64,000 nucleotides of DNA from Acanthacorydalis orientalis (GCA_034766995.1 CM068319.1:20895469-20959468), one strand, 5' to 3'. Shown: positions 24,949 to 37,026, numbered from the stretch's first letter. The notes: a model not told the origin generated them from the letters alone. Translations and numbers: made by a program.

Positions 24949-25652
24949 ATATATATATACATATACAATGTGTGTGCGTGTATGCATACATAATTTTTTT
25001 TATATATTATGAAAATAATACTAAACGGAATATATTACGTTGGTAGACAAAAAATTGCGGTTTATAACCTTTAAATTCATAAGAAAAACCGCAAATATTT
25101 TCCTACGATCTAATACAAAAAAAAATAATTTTGTAGTTCTTAAATAATTTCGCCAATAAAAGTAAAATTAAACAAAAAAATATTAATAAGTAAGAATTAA
25201 TAGTATTTACTGGCAATAACACAAAAAATAAAATATTAGTATTTATAATTTTCGTAAAATAAAGTTTTTTTATGGTAATATTTATTAGTTATCTAAAATT
25301 TAAATTATCATATAGTATAAATGGAATTTATATAGCTTTAATAAATATTCTAAAGTAATAAACAAAAAGTCAAGCATTTCAATCGTTTTAAAAATGTAAT
25401 ATGAAAATTATAATGTATTATACAAATGTTCTTCAAATATCTAATAAAGTAATAATCCTTACCGTTTTTAATTAACATATAATGCAGGCGCCATTATATT
25501 TAACAATTTACGATATTTTACACTGTAACAACATACTAATGATTGATATTAAATTTCAAATTCAATAACAAAACAATTCATAATACACGTAACATCAAAA
25601 CATATATGCAAAAACAAAAGTATATCAAATGTCAACCCGGTTTGCATTTTTA

Positions 25653-25654
<2 letters not shown>

Positions 25655-25728
<74 letters not shown>
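25655..25728. repeat. Pure (TA)n array of about 74 bp
   Basis: One of the longest uninterrupted TA arrays in the window, followed after about 45 bp by another at 25771-25807. It produces spurious Tyr-Ile frames on both strands. Confidence 0.95.
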
Positions 25729-25732
<4 letters not shown>

Positions 25733-25767
25733 GGATTCTTAATAAAACTATACAAACTTAAAATTAT

Positions 25768-25810
<43 letters not shown>

Positions 25811-26394
25811 AACAGATTTTATAAAAATCAAAAATTAAATACATCTATTCATTCTTAGAATACCTTGTTGTTTCCACTTTCTTACTTTATTTTAATTGAA
25901 ATGTCACTTTTTACTTGAAAATTATCATGCTTCTACACTTTATTGCCCTCTGTACTTTTGTAAAGGATTCTAAATGTTCTCATGCTTTGTCTGTTCAAAA
26001 TTTTTCTAAAGTATTTAATTACATAATGTATTAACCATATACTGTTACAAATTATGTTGTATTGTTATCTATTATTATTAAAAATCATTTGGGTTTCCTT
26101 GAGATTAATAAACATTTTAATAGTTTCAATATGTGTATACATTATTTTAAAAACTAAAAATCATGTAATATTCTTTTCATATTTTAGTCTGGATTAAAAA
26201 ATTTAAGACACTTCATTTAGTTCATTTGAGCTATATATGTGTGTGTGTTTATGTATGCAAGCTATTTTCTTACATAAATAAAAACATGTCTGAGTAAAAC
26301 TTTTACATTAAACTAAAAATAAACTAAATTTGAATAACACAGAAATACAAAAACAAATCAATCAAAGATAATACATATTTATATTACAATATAC

Positions 26395-26400
26395 TTTATT
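26395..26400 (-). terminator. Poly(A) signal AATAAA of mRpS24
   Basis: TTTATT on the plus strand reads AATAAA on the minus strand, 56 bp beyond the mRpS24 stop codon. The spacing suits a short 3' UTR of a housekeeping gene. Confidence 0.6.
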
Positions 26401-26455
26401 TAAATACAATTACAAACAAAGGAAAAAAATGCTAATATATAAGGTTACATAAAAA

Positions 26456-27068
26456 TTATATGTATTTGAAAACAACATCTTTTTTGTCTGCAACTGTTTG
26501 TAATTCTAATTTTACAGGACAATGCAACCAATATGCTAATAATTGTTCACAGTATCCGATAAGAAAATACATTTTTCGTGAACTAATCGCTCTTCGCACT
26601 ATACCAGCTATTCTAATAATATTATGTTGTCGTTTGATAATAATTTCTGATACAAATAAATTATGCCATGTTCCGGTCATAAATTTACGAATAAATAGAT
26701 CTTCAATGGTTGTTTCAGCTGGTCGAAGACCACCTTTTAAGTTTGCTAAAAAAAAATCATACACAATTATATTATTATGTACGTAATATACGTCTATATT
26801 TACATGTATTCCAAGAATTCCATGATTTTCGATGTGCAATGTAATAAGGTGGATTTGCCATTTCATAAGTAAGAGGCTTGTCCCCTTTCGGTGTAATTCT
26901 GTAACGACCTGCTTGTACTCTATGTACAACTGCTGTTGTGTGAATAAACCGCTGACATAATAAATTATTTAAAGGTTCAGTGCACTAAAACAAGTTTGCT
27001 TAAAACGGGTCATATAAGAATGAAATACGGTTACTATTTACCTGTTTTAAACAAGAAATGAAATTCAT
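26456..27068 (-). CDS. mRpS24: Mitochondrial small-subunit ribosomal protein S24 (mRpS24, uS3m)
   Basis: Nuclear gene for a protein of the mitochondrial ribosome small subunit, acting in the mitochondrial matrix. Three exons on the minus strand: 27042-27068 (MNFISCLKQ), 26804-26984 and 26456-26745, separated by introns of 57 and 58 bp with GTAAAT donors and TTTTAG acceptors. The spliced product is 165 residues, close to the human protein (about 167). Conserved family signatures are RVQAGRYRIT and LTYEMANPPYYIAHRKSWNS in exon 2, and TTIEDLFIRKFMTGTWHNLF, IIIKRQHNIIRIAGIVRR, KMYFLIGYCEQLL and CPVKLELQTV in exon 3. The Arg/His/Thr-rich N-terminus (QRFIHTTAVVHR) fits a mitochondrial presequence. 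Translating the genome straight through the second intron gives a misleading 157-residue frame with a wrong N-terminal half. The start is the only ATG that splices in phase to the conserved core. The gene is intact, and identity is near certain. Confidence 0.96.
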
Positions 27069-28923
27069 TTTCAAATCTTTCTAGGTTATAAATTTAATCT
27101 AGAATGTAAGAGTACAATTATTTATTATTAATTATTTATTGACTTTATGATAAACCAAAAAAATCAATAAACAATGCAAATAAATTTATTGAAAACCATA
27201 TTTACATTTAAATCAAATTATTTCCACTTTCATACCTTAATTCAAATAAACAAACCTTTAAGACAATTACCATACAATTGTAAACATAAGTGTTTTGGGG
27301 GTACGGCCAGCACTGTAGATTAAAAATCTCATAGGCAAACCATCTAATACAAAAACATAACCATAAAATTCAAATATACATATTTGCTAATTTTCTTACT
27401 TGAATTCATTTATAACATAAATTTAGACTACACATTACATAAAAATAGTAATGAAATTATAAATTATTGATATTAATTAAAAAAACATTACGTTTTACAT
27501 TAAAAAGATAGATAAAATTAATACATATTTTTATTTCATGTTACCAATAAAAACAGCACTTCATGATACAAATCAAATTATTACATGAACATATACATTA
27601 AGGTACACAAATTATTCGAAAAATGTGAAATTCATTTGAACGTTATAAAAAATTGTAATTTATTGAACACAGCAAAACTTCACAGCTGAGAATTACTACA
27701 TACTTTTGTTATATACATACAATTGAAATACAAATAGTTTTTCAAGATAAAAATACATCACTCATATACTTAAAAATAATTAATTCATCACATTAACATT
27801 CTAGTTTCCATTAGTTGATACTTAATCCAACAGGTTGGATTAATTTAATCCACCATACTGATGAATTTTCTATTTTAATATTACCTTTCCTATTAATTAC
27901 TTAAAGAATTAAAATACAAAATGTGTAAATATCAGTAAAGCAGAATGTTTACAAGCTTAAATATTTAATACCTTAGTTTTCTTGCAGTTTATTCAATGAA
28001 TATGCATATTGTAAATACAAATAATGTATTATAAAAACAATGAAAGTATTTGATGAAAAGTACTCTAACTACAACTTTCTACTTAATATATTTTTTCCAG
28101 TAACCTGTGGAAAAATAAAAACAAATGTTTACATATTTGCAAACATATTAAGGAAGATAATCACATATATGTATATAAATGCAAATAACAAAATAATCCA
28201 TTATGAAAATATAAATTACATAATCTAATTTTCTGGAAACTAATTTGCATTGTCAAGAAATACAATTTTCCCTAGAACCAACATATTTACCTCAAATTGT
28301 AATATGAATAACTATTAAATATTTAGATATTTTTAAATTTTATGATTTTAAGATAGTCAATATATTATATTATCTACTGTTACTATTTTACAAGCATACT
28401 TTATATTAATCACAGATAATTAGGCATTTGAGTTAAAATAAAATACTTAATTAGTGATTTCATTTAATAATTAGAATTCAAGTTTCACTTATTCAATGAA
28501 ATGCAATAAATTAATAATTTCAATAACTGCTACGTGAATTGAACAGATCACATCAAATTTCTAGGATAACAACATAATATTAGATACTATTATAACCATA
28601 TATTTTTGTTGCAATTCTTTACTTCTATATGTAATTACAACAAAAATTAAAATTATAATTACAGAACACTTTTATGTAAAATTATTTCAATTTAATTTGA
28701 AAAGTATAACATGTTTCACTGCTACCATTTGCATTGTATCTCAGTAAAAATAAAAAAAAAGGCATTTATACATATACAGATACACATGATAATATGGCCA
28801 GCAAAATATATTTAAAAAAAATATTTAATGAAAATAAGCAAATTACTTGCTGGATGAAATTAATTTTTAAATGTGAACTGTCCAATTACATTTGGCTTTT
28901 CTTTTAAACTATAATTAATTAAT
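27069..28923. other. Intergenic region: mRpS24 promoter side and 3' flank of the zinc-finger gene
   Basis: Both flanking genes are on the minus strand, so 27069 to about 27320 should hold the mRpS24 promoter and 5' UTR. The only GC-richer patch there is GGGGGTACGGCCAGCACTG at 27297-27315. The rest, up to the zinc-finger stop codon at 28924, is AT-rich without long TA arrays and presumably contains that gene's 3' UTR. TTTAAT near 28824-28829 (ATTAAA on the minus strand) is a weak poly(A) candidate. No other coding content. Confidence 0.5.
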
Positions 28924-30527
28924 TCAATTTTCTGCATTTTTTGGTTTTGGATTTTTCACACGTTTTCTTTTATTTGGATCACCAGTATGAATTTTCGTAT
29001 GATCACGCAGTGTTGTCAAGTGCCTGAATCGTTTAAAACAATATTGACATTCATATGGTTTTTCACCAGTATGTAATAACATATGTGAAACAAGATGAGC
29101 TCTTTGAGTGAACCGTCTTGAACATAAATTGCAGACATGAGGCTTTTCCCCTGTATGTGTCAGTGTATGAGCCTTAAGCTGACAATCTTGCGTAAAAGAT
29201 TTTCCACATATACTACAAAGAAATGGCCGCTCTAAAGTATGATATGCCCTTACATGGTGTTGAAGGCCTAGATATGATTTATATTCTTTGGGACAAAATT
29301 TACAAGTCAGAATTTTATTAGATTTATCTCTGCTATAAAATTCCGCAGCTTTACTTCTTACTGGATGATTTTCCATATGAATTCGAAGCTCTTCGCACGA
29401 CTCGAAACTTTGTCTGCATCGCACACAAGTGTACGGCGTATCACCGGCATGTTTTGCTCGATGCTCTGTTAAGGTTGGTCTTTGTATAAATCTCATACCG
29501 CACAAATCACACTCATGGCGTTTCAAACCGGTATGAGTCTGTCTATGTCGTTGAACATTATTCAAACTGATTTTCAAACCACACAAATCACATATTCTAC
29601 TTTTATTATCACTATGAATCAAAAGATGATTTCTTAGCTTTGATAAACAATCAAAGGATGATGAGCAAATTTTACAACAATAGACTAGTTCTTGGTTATC
29701 TTTATGAAATTTAATTATATGTTTTTGCAAATGAAACCTGCTCACAAACAGTTTTCCACATAAACTACATTCCGGACGATGTTTTTCTCTCATATGATCT
29801 TTGTAATCATTCTCTGTTAAAAATAGTTCATCACATATTGTACATTTATTAGAATTTGGATCAAGATGTGTTTCTAAATGTCGTTTTAATTTACCTGGTC
29901 TTGAAAATATTTTTCCACACACATTGCATAAATACTTTGTGGGATGTTTATTTTTTTTATGACTAACATACTCACTTATAGACTCGAACTCTACACCACA
30001 TTCTTCACATAAAAATTCATTGGTTCCAAATACAAACTGTTCATCTGAAGATATATATTCTTCCTTAATAAACAAATGATTATATTCAGCATCAGTTGGT
30101 TCTCCTGTTTGAAATTCTAATTTCATCTGGTTAGGTGAAAACTGATTTTCAGATTCTTCATCAGATTTCTCAAGATTATCATTTTCTAATCTATAATCAA
30201 TATCACTACTTAAATAATTTGTATCTGAATTCTCAATAGGTTCATCATTCTCAGTTTCAATGATGACTGTGCATTCCTCTCTTAATTCATCTGAATTTTC
30301 ATATTTAATGAACACTGGTTTGGTATCAAAAACAATTTCAGTTTGCTCAAAACTCTCACAAGATATGGACTTTAACATTAATTCAGACTGAAGGCATTTT
30401 TGTTTGAAAGCAAAGGACTGTGATAGTTGATCAATACAAGTACTACACATTTTCAAGGGCATATGCTCGTCTTCAGAGACCTGTGAATTATTAGTTTTAA
30501 TAAACTTTATTTATTTACTTACTTATT

Positions 30528-30598
<71 letters not shown>

Positions 30599-30768
30599 CA
30601 TACACATTAACCTACCTCAATTGACGTGCATTCCAATAAAATCTCTGATAATCTTAATGGTTGAAAATCATTTTTCTCTGAAAAAATTGATACTAAATTA
30701 TCTTTTCCAAGACAAGTACGGCACACTGCGTCAAAAAAACATTCATGAGGTTCCTCTGGCGAAAACAT
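28924..30768 (-). CDS. ZAD domain plus 12 C2H2 zinc-finger protein
   Basis: Probable DNA-binding nuclear transcription factor of the arthropod ZAD-ZNF class. Two exons, 30616-30768 and 28924-30480, join in phase 0 across a 135-bp intron (donor GTAGGT, acceptor TTCACAG), giving about 569 residues. The ZAD is split by the intron. Its first Cys pair is CRTC (residue about 16) in exon 1 and its second is CSTC in exon 2, the four-cysteine zinc site of this dimerisation domain. An acidic linker follows (residues about 100-205, many Glu/Asp). From about residue 209 to 549 there are 12 consecutive C2H2 fingers, such as CNVCGKIFSRPGKLKRHLETH-type units. Fingers 10-12 are joined by TGEKPH/TGEKPY linkers, and fingers 1, 3, 4 and 9 have longer His spacing. 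A basic tail (NKRKRVKNPKPK) may be a nuclear localisation signal. The ATG at 30768 is the first in frame; the frame stays open 33 bp further upstream without another ATG. DNA target unknown; no one-to-one orthologue is claimed. Confidence 0.95.
30531..30594. repeat. (TA)n array filling the intron of the zinc-finger gene
   Basis: About 64 of the intron's 135 bases are a pure TA repeat, ending ACATACATAC next to the donor side. Length polymorphism here would change the size of an already short intron. Confidence 0.95.
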
Positions 30769-32312
30769 TCTTCTAGTAGTATAATATTCAAACCAAAACA
30801 AACATAAACTTTGAGGTTGATAGATTATTCAGAATTCGGTGTTTATAAGTATTTGATAATCTGTGGTCTTGTACACAGAATAGAGAATGTATAAAACATA
30901 GAAATACATCCACTACGAACAGGAAACACTATGAATGACTCATTTCTATGGCTAGAAACGCGAATAACTTCACGTGGGTTAAAGCAAGAATATACACTAC
31001 TCGCAAAAAGATCTATTATTGAACTACGAAAACAAGACAATATAAATATTATTAGAATCAAAAATAACATGTTATTTTTAAATAGCATACAACGTCTTAC
31101 AAAATTTATTAAATTAAGATAACTGTCTTTCTATGCCGTAAAACATTTGTTTTTAAGAATAAAAGAAATCCTGCATTTTTTTTATTTTACTACAATTTCA
31201 AAAGTAAAAGATATCTCTTTGTAAAATTATAACATTTATTGTTCATTATAATTAAAAAAATAATTTATGAAATATATTATAACTTCAACAGAATATTTCA
31301 TAAAGTATGAGATAAATATATTCTTTAGAGTCAAACCGAGATGAAAAGAAAAGTATTTTTTAACAAAAAAAATAATCTAATTATTCAATCGTACAGAAAC
31401 ATTAATTAAAAAAAATAAGTCACAATCAAAATTGAACGTAAATTGTATAAAAAATTTTGTTTTAATTGCATGCACATTAAAAACGTATTTATTTAAAATT
31501 ATTATAGCGTACAGGTTGCATACTTCTACAATACTTCTACAATATTTCAATGATATTTTATCTGTGTATATTTTATCTTTAGACAAATGTATAGTTTCTA
31601 ACTAATAAAGAATAAATTATTGAATAGTACAGGACAGGAGAGTCTTCATCTATGGTACAGGAATCGTACAATTATTTTCAAAAATCTGGACACGTTTCTT
31701 AAATACTAATTATTTTATTTATTCTATTTATTGTAACCACTTGATTGTTATTACTTTGATAAAAGTTTATTAATCAATCATTTTTTTAATTAATCGCTTA
31801 TATATATATATATATATATAAAGCATAATGTATCCGAAAATATACACTATTCTTTTCAAAAATGAGATTATTTAATTAGGATTTTTTAAAGAATAATTTA
31901 GTTATAAATATCAGATATGGAAAAATCATGAGTTTCCAAATGGAAATAAAATAGTCATCATAAAAAAGAGTCACGTTTCGAAAAATTACTAGATATTTTT
32001 TTAATATATTTTTCATTCTTTCTTTCTTATGTCATTCTTTAAAAATTATTCATCTACATGAGAAAACTAAAAATATCTAGAATAAAAGTATTATTATTAT
32101 CGTTAATAAAATTCACTTACAATATACACATCACAAATTCCTTTGGGCTCAATTATAATGCATGCAACTATTTCATAATGATGAATCTACCTGCTTTCAA
32201 TTTTTTCTTACTAATTTTTTGTGTCGTTTTGATGTTTTCAATACAGTTAGATTGATATAAATGTATTTAATAAAATACTTCATTCTTGATTATTTTTAAT
32301 AATAAGTTCTGT

Positions 32313-32317
<5 letters not shown>

Positions 32318-32385
<68 letters not shown>
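32318..32385. repeat. Pure (TA)n array of about 67 bp
   Basis: Uninterrupted TA dinucleotides in intergenic DNA, flanked on both sides by TACATA variants. Confidence 0.95.
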
Positions 32386-32391
<6 letters not shown>

Positions 32392-33049
32392 TGTCAACAT
32401 TTTATATAGAATTCTATTTAATATACTAGAATAAAGATTTAAAAAAACATTGCGTTGCACAAATCAAACTGAAAATAAAAACTATTTGATTTTTATTTAC
32501 TTTATTTTTCTTTTAAAAAACAGCTTTGGAATAATGATACATTAAATACATATAATTTATTTCAAAAATATAACTATATGATATATGAATTAAATAGTTT
32601 CAAAAAAGATACAAATCTGAATATTTCCTCACTCCATTTTAATATATACAATGTGATATAATGGAAACAAGAAAATGATATATTTTGTAGAAATAAGTAT
32701 CTTAAATTCTATATTAAATTATAATGTTTTTTATATAAAATATTAGAATTAATAGATATTTTTCAGAATTTCACATTCACTTGAAAATATTTTAACACTG
32801 AAGAACATAAAAAACGTGTAGGTTTATAATTTGATTACATGTGTAATTTTTATATTAATACTACTGATATTTTAATATTCATAAAGATATTTTATTATAA
32901 TTTTATGTTTATATTTATTATGTATGTCGTTTTAATAATTTATATTTTAAACATAACAATTATGTTTTAAATACTTAATCATTATCATAAAATGAATCAA
33001 TATAAAAAATTGTTAATAGAAATTTTGTTATATATATATATATATATAT

Positions 33050-33098
33050 CATCATGCTCTGTCAATCCACTGCTGGATTAAAGCCTCTTCCATTATTT

Positions 33099-33102
<4 letters not shown>
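33050..33102. mobile_element. Retroelement-tail-like scrap inside a TA array
   Basis: CATCATGCTCTGTCAATCCA continues CTGCTGGATTAAAGCCTCTTCC and sits between two TA arrays (33031-33049 and 33104-33131). From memory, the CATCATG...CCACTGCTGGA.AAAGGCCTC pattern resembles the 3' tail shared by many insect RTE-type LINEs and their SINEs. Such tails end in microsatellites, which fits the setting. Only about 50 bp is present, so this is an assignment by resemblance. Confidence 0.5.
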
Positions 33103-33140
<38 letters not shown>

Positions 33141-33934
33141 ATATAAATAACACAAATGTGTGAATTATCACACAAAACATTATTAAAAAAAGTTAAAATA
33201 TGTAGTTATTTTACAAATTTTTCTTCTCATCTTGTAAAATCAAATTAAAATTATATTAAATAAATCAATGATATTTTAAAAAATTAATATACAGTTTGGA
33301 ATTATTTCTTATCAATTCTATTAACTATTATTTAAAAAATGATTCAACTTCATTATTATAAATATTTTCTTCATGTGTATAATATGTTTTCAGTTAAAAA
33401 CGATTTATTTGAAATCATATCATAAATTATACAACTACATTAAGAATAATTAACTGTACTGCAATATCAAATTGTATTTTCTTTTTTCGTATAATTAATT
33501 TATTGAAATGAAAATATTTCAATATTAAAGAATTGGCTTATATGAATTTATTGTAATGAAAATTGAGAATGTTTTCTTTTTTACTTAATCGGTATTTTTA
33601 ATATAATACAGCAGAATCTCGAAAACCTGCATCAATTATTATCACATATATCTGTTCACGTTTTGTAAACATTAATGTTTTTGAAAAGATATGAAACTAG
33701 AGAGGTTGTCGTAGTTTTAATTTTCAGTTTTAGAAAACTGACAAAAAATGCTTGTTTACTTAGAAAGTTTTACATTTTGGAGGTACGCATTTTTGAGATT
33801 ATGCTGTATTATTAAAACGAATCGAAAAAGTTTTATTCGTATGCGACCTTTCAAGATATTTTCAATAATTGTTTTGTGATGAAACGATTTGAAACTATGA
33901 ATTTAATTTAAATTATTTTGTGGATATATAGAAT

Positions 33935-34122
33935 GATTCAATTTGGGCTTCCACACGGAAGTATTAAAAGGAGGCACAGGAGTTAAGAAAAGTCATGTTA
34001 GTTTTTATTTAGTATTTTAGTTCAATTCAATACTAAAACACAATTGAACTAAAATAATAAATGGGGGATAAGATATTTTTTTTTTAATTTTTGCGTTTTT
34101 TTTAATACTTTCGTGTGGAGCA
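33935..34122. mobile_element. MITE, family A copy 1, right end truncated
   Basis: The left end GATTCAATTTGGGCTTCCAC continues ACGGAAGTATT. The right side carries AATACTTTCGTGTGGAGC, the near reverse complement of the inner part of the left end. The outer 12 bp expected on the right is replaced by a (TG)n run. The interior has its own 14-bp palindromic pair, ATTTTAGTTCAATT and AATTGAACTAAAAT, at about 34013-34054. The same terminal sequence is found at 50385-50486. Confidence 0.65.
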
Positions 34123-34698
34123 TGTGTGTGTGTGTGTTTATGTGTATGTGTGTGTGTATGTGAATGTCGTAGTTCCTTTTGATATTTGAAATTTGAAACA
34201 AGTTATAAAAACTTGTTAATTTTGAATAGTTTGCTTCATTTTTTTATACCGTACTGCTTAAAAACATTTTCCCCGTCGTCGTTAAATAATTACGTTTCCT
34301 CTAAAAAAATGCATAGATTTGCTTATATTTTGAATTGTAAACATTCAGTTATAAAAGCGAAAACTGATAAATATTACGAAAAATCAATAGCCTCTTTTCA
34401 TGTAAGTTATTTCTTAGATCTAAATTTTCAATATGAAATATATACAGATATAAATTAGATGTACTTATTTTCTATATACAAATAATTTCGAATGTAACTT
34501 AAAATTATTTGGTTTTTATGAGCTATTTGTTTGTAATAATTAGATTATAATTTCTTAATATTAATATATGATAACTTTAACAAACGTATTAAATAATCTA
34601 TTATGAAAATAGTTTTAATGGTTTAATAAAATCAAAAATGATTCCGTATAATTTAAAAATGGCTAACTTACTTATCGAAATTGCGATATAATAATAAT

Positions 34699-34741
<43 letters not shown>

Positions 34742-35377
34742 AATAATTTTTTAGCCATTTTTAATATAAACATAATAGTTATGTTTAATCGAAATATTTC
34801 ATGCATCCATCTATTTTTTTTATTGATTATTACCATTAATATATTAACTTTCACAGACATATTGAAGTTGAACTCACACTGATCTTACATAAATAACTAA
34901 TCAAAAGCTTTAAAATCAAAACTTGCCAAATAAGTAAAACACGTACACGATTTGGTTACACGATTTTAAATGCAAATTGAAATATTATTACCGGATATGA
35001 TTTATTAACAATACATCTATATATTTGTTTATCGAATACATATACTATCCCATCAAAATTAAATTTAATATTATATCGAATCTCTATGATTGTACATACG
35101 TTTAATTTTTTTAATCTTATACATGATATAAAAAAATATTTCAAAAAGGCATGCGTTCGAACGTCGACTGTTTTTCACATTTAATAAAAATAAAGCATTT
35201 TCAAGAAGGCATTAAGGTCATGTATGTTATCTTCATAACAAGAATTGAACTATTTATAAAAATCACAGCTATAGCACCAATATCTAGGTAATATATAGTT
35301 TCATTCGCAATTTGGATTTTCTTTTAACGTATTATATTCTGTTATTATTAGTTAGGTGGAATCGGTTTATAGGTGAA

Positions 35378-35383
35378 TTTATT
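35378..35383 (-). terminator. Candidate poly(A) signal for the alternative aquaporin terminal exon
   Basis: AATAAA on the minus strand, 77 bp past the stop of the alternative last exon. Its presence at a suitable distance supports that exon being a true 3' end. Confidence 0.5.
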
Positions 35384-35459
35384 TGGCAGTTTTTCAAACA
35401 ATGCTGTTATTTAGTGTCATTAGTAAATGAGTATTTGTTAGATATTGGCTAATGAAAAA

Positions 35460-35513
35460 TTAGTAACGATTCTCGATTGGTGATGGTATATCCATAACTG
35501 GGTCAGCTTTAGC
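35460..35513 (-). CDS. Alternative last exon of the aquaporin gene (17-residue C-terminus)
   Basis: Directly after an AATTTACAG acceptor on the minus strand, an 18-codon frame encodes AKADPVMDIPSPIENRY and stops with TAA (35460-35462). The constant last exon contains an internal donor, AAG/GTCAGA at 37069/37068, right after YKLIFK. Splicing from there to 35513 keeps phase 0. The result replaces the 13-residue tail [13 protein letters not shown] with this 17-residue tail while leaving all membrane helices intact. The stretch is less AT-rich than its flanks and has a poly(A) signal 77 bp downstream. The reading frame, splice sites and position make a second isoform likely, but expression is not shown by sequence alone. 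Confidence 0.72.
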   Translation of the reverse strand, partial: AKADPVMDIPSPIENRY

Positions 35514-36426
35514 CTGTAAATTAGAGTAAATGTTAGTACTGCGTGATGATTTGATGTTAATACTTATTTGAGAACTGAATATTGTATAATTATGGTGTAT
35601 TTGTTGAAATTATACAATTTCAATTAGAATTTGATATTTTTTTACTGACAAGCATTTAATATTCTAATCTAATTCTTGCTTTGATCAAAAATAACATAAG
35701 CTCTAACACACACCCAAGGTCTGTTAGTAAATTTATAAACTAACCATTCGACCACAACTGTTTATACAAATATATAAAATTTATAAATGTTCTTAAAATT
35801 TTTATTTCGTGTAAGAAGTCTAATTATCATTTCAAATTGTCAACATTGTAATTGTCTATCAAAACTGATAGTTTTTTTACATAATTGTTATGCATACATA
35901 AAGTTTAAATTGTCAATCACAGTTACTGACAAGCTTGAATGATACTCTGCAGGATCCTTAAGAAAGATCAAAAAAATATTTTCAATTGCTTTTCATCGAT
36001 GATATCTCATTTATTTGTAGTAAAATGGAAAAGAATCGAACTAGTAACCTTAAATATTAAGTTATGTACATTTTTTGCTTGCGACATTTTAAAATTAAAT
36101 ATTTTATGATAGACTAAATAATTAATATAATTCATTTTTAATATATTCAAAATAAATAAATAAAATAAAAGTATGTATGAAAACTAAAAAATGTTACCTG
36201 TTTCACTTCATAACATATACTGTTGAAAAAAACTAATTGAAATGTCGTTTTTAAATTAAATATGTTTTTTTTTCAAATTATTATACAATAAAAAGAATAA
36301 TGTATCAAAATACTAACTGCAGGAGAAATCCCATTCATTATTTTTTTGGTATAGTTTTTCTTTGAATCTATTATGTAGATTTAGAATTTCGAAAATTTTA
36401 AGATAACATTGTGTGAACAGTTGTAG

Positions 36427-36462
<36 letters not shown>

Positions 36463-36468
36463 TCATAC

Positions 36469-36537
<69 letters not shown>

Positions 36538-36644
36538 GCAATTTTTCTCTGTGAAAATCATGAACAGATTCCTACAAAAACATATATAAGCAAAATGAAA
36601 TGTTTGTCAAATTATTTATTTTAATTTTAAATGAATATGAATAT

Positions 36645-36702
<58 letters not shown>

Positions 36703-36821
36703 TATACATATATATTAAAGCGATTTCTTTCTGTGAAAATCATGAACAGATTCATACAAAAACGTATATAAGCAAAATTAAATGTTTGTGAATTTATTTA
36801 TTTTAATTTTAAATGAATATG

Positions 36822-36872
<51 letters not shown>

Positions 36873-37026
36873 AATATGTGCTTGAATAAATATATTTTCT
36901 TATATTTTACCTTAAACTATATGTTTTATGAAATGTTATTTATGAAGAATTATAATTCATGAAATATGAAAAATCAACTTTAAAAAGATAAAGATTGTTA
37001 AAATGATTCTTAAGCATATATTAAGA
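35514..37026 (-). other. Region between the two alternative 3' ends of the aquaporin gene
   Basis: Serves as intron for the alternative isoform and as 3' UTR plus flank for the SYDF isoform. A TTTATT near 36795 (AATAAA on the minus strand) is a possible poly(A) signal for the latter. It holds TA arrays at 36430-36459, 36481-36535, 36649-36699 and 36830-36868 and the tandem duplication listed separately. Confidence 0.55.
36481..36868. repeat. Tandem duplication of a 118-bp unit plus TA array
   Basis: Two copies of one unit, at about 36537-36654 and 36718-36835, both contain GTGAAAATCATGAACAGATT and TTTTAATTTTAAATGAATAT. They differ at only about a dozen positions. Each is preceded and followed by a (TA)n array, so the repeat unit is about 181 bp of unique sequence plus microsatellite. 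It probably arose by unequal exchange or slippage between TA arrays. Confidence 0.9.

Larger units (their letters stand above)
17419..26394. other. 3' UTR followed by gene-free intergenic DNA
   Basis: Separates the (+) membrane-protein gene from the (-) mRpS24 gene, so the two genes converge here. It holds long (TA)n arrays at about 18258-18310 (followed by a GA run at 18319-18344), 19003-19058, 19094-19133, 20010-20059, 21151-21250, 22161-22207, 24857-24922, 25655-25728 and 25771-25807. The hairpin at 20993-21062, the inverted-repeat element at 21611-22089 and the inverted repeat at 22395-22510 are listed separately. No protein-coding exon was recognised. Confidence 0.65.
30769..35377. other. 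Intergenic region between the zinc-finger gene promoter and the aquaporin 3' end
   Basis: Both neighbours are on the minus strand. The first 350 bp (30769-31120) is less AT-rich and carries overlapping short frames on both strands. It most likely holds the promoter and 5' UTR of the zinc-finger gene. Further on there are (TA)n arrays at about 31799-31820, 32318-32385 and 34703-34739. A SINE/LINE-like scrap at 33050-33102 and a MITE copy at 33935-34122 are listed separately. No further gene was recognised. Confidence 0.55.

Noticed and set aside
25543..25858. Overlapping open frames on both strands made of alternating Tyr and Ile
   Set aside because: They are (TA)n arrays read through. The same applies to frames at 2181-2372, 3398-3598, 4970-5176, 18158-18403, 21085-21300, 34672-34860, 40264-40539, 49919-50104, 53009-53184 and 55336-55554.
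26460..26786. 108-codon plus-strand open frame
   Set aside because: Antisense shadow of mRpS24 exon 3.
26746..26929. N-terminal half of the straight-through minus-strand frame over mRpS24
   Set aside because: It reads exon 2 in the wrong frame and runs through the 58-bp intron; the spliced frame matches the family.
30843..31122. Overlapping plus and minus frames just upstream of the zinc-finger gene
   Set aside because: Neither resembles a protein family, and the position suits promoter and 5' UTR sequence.
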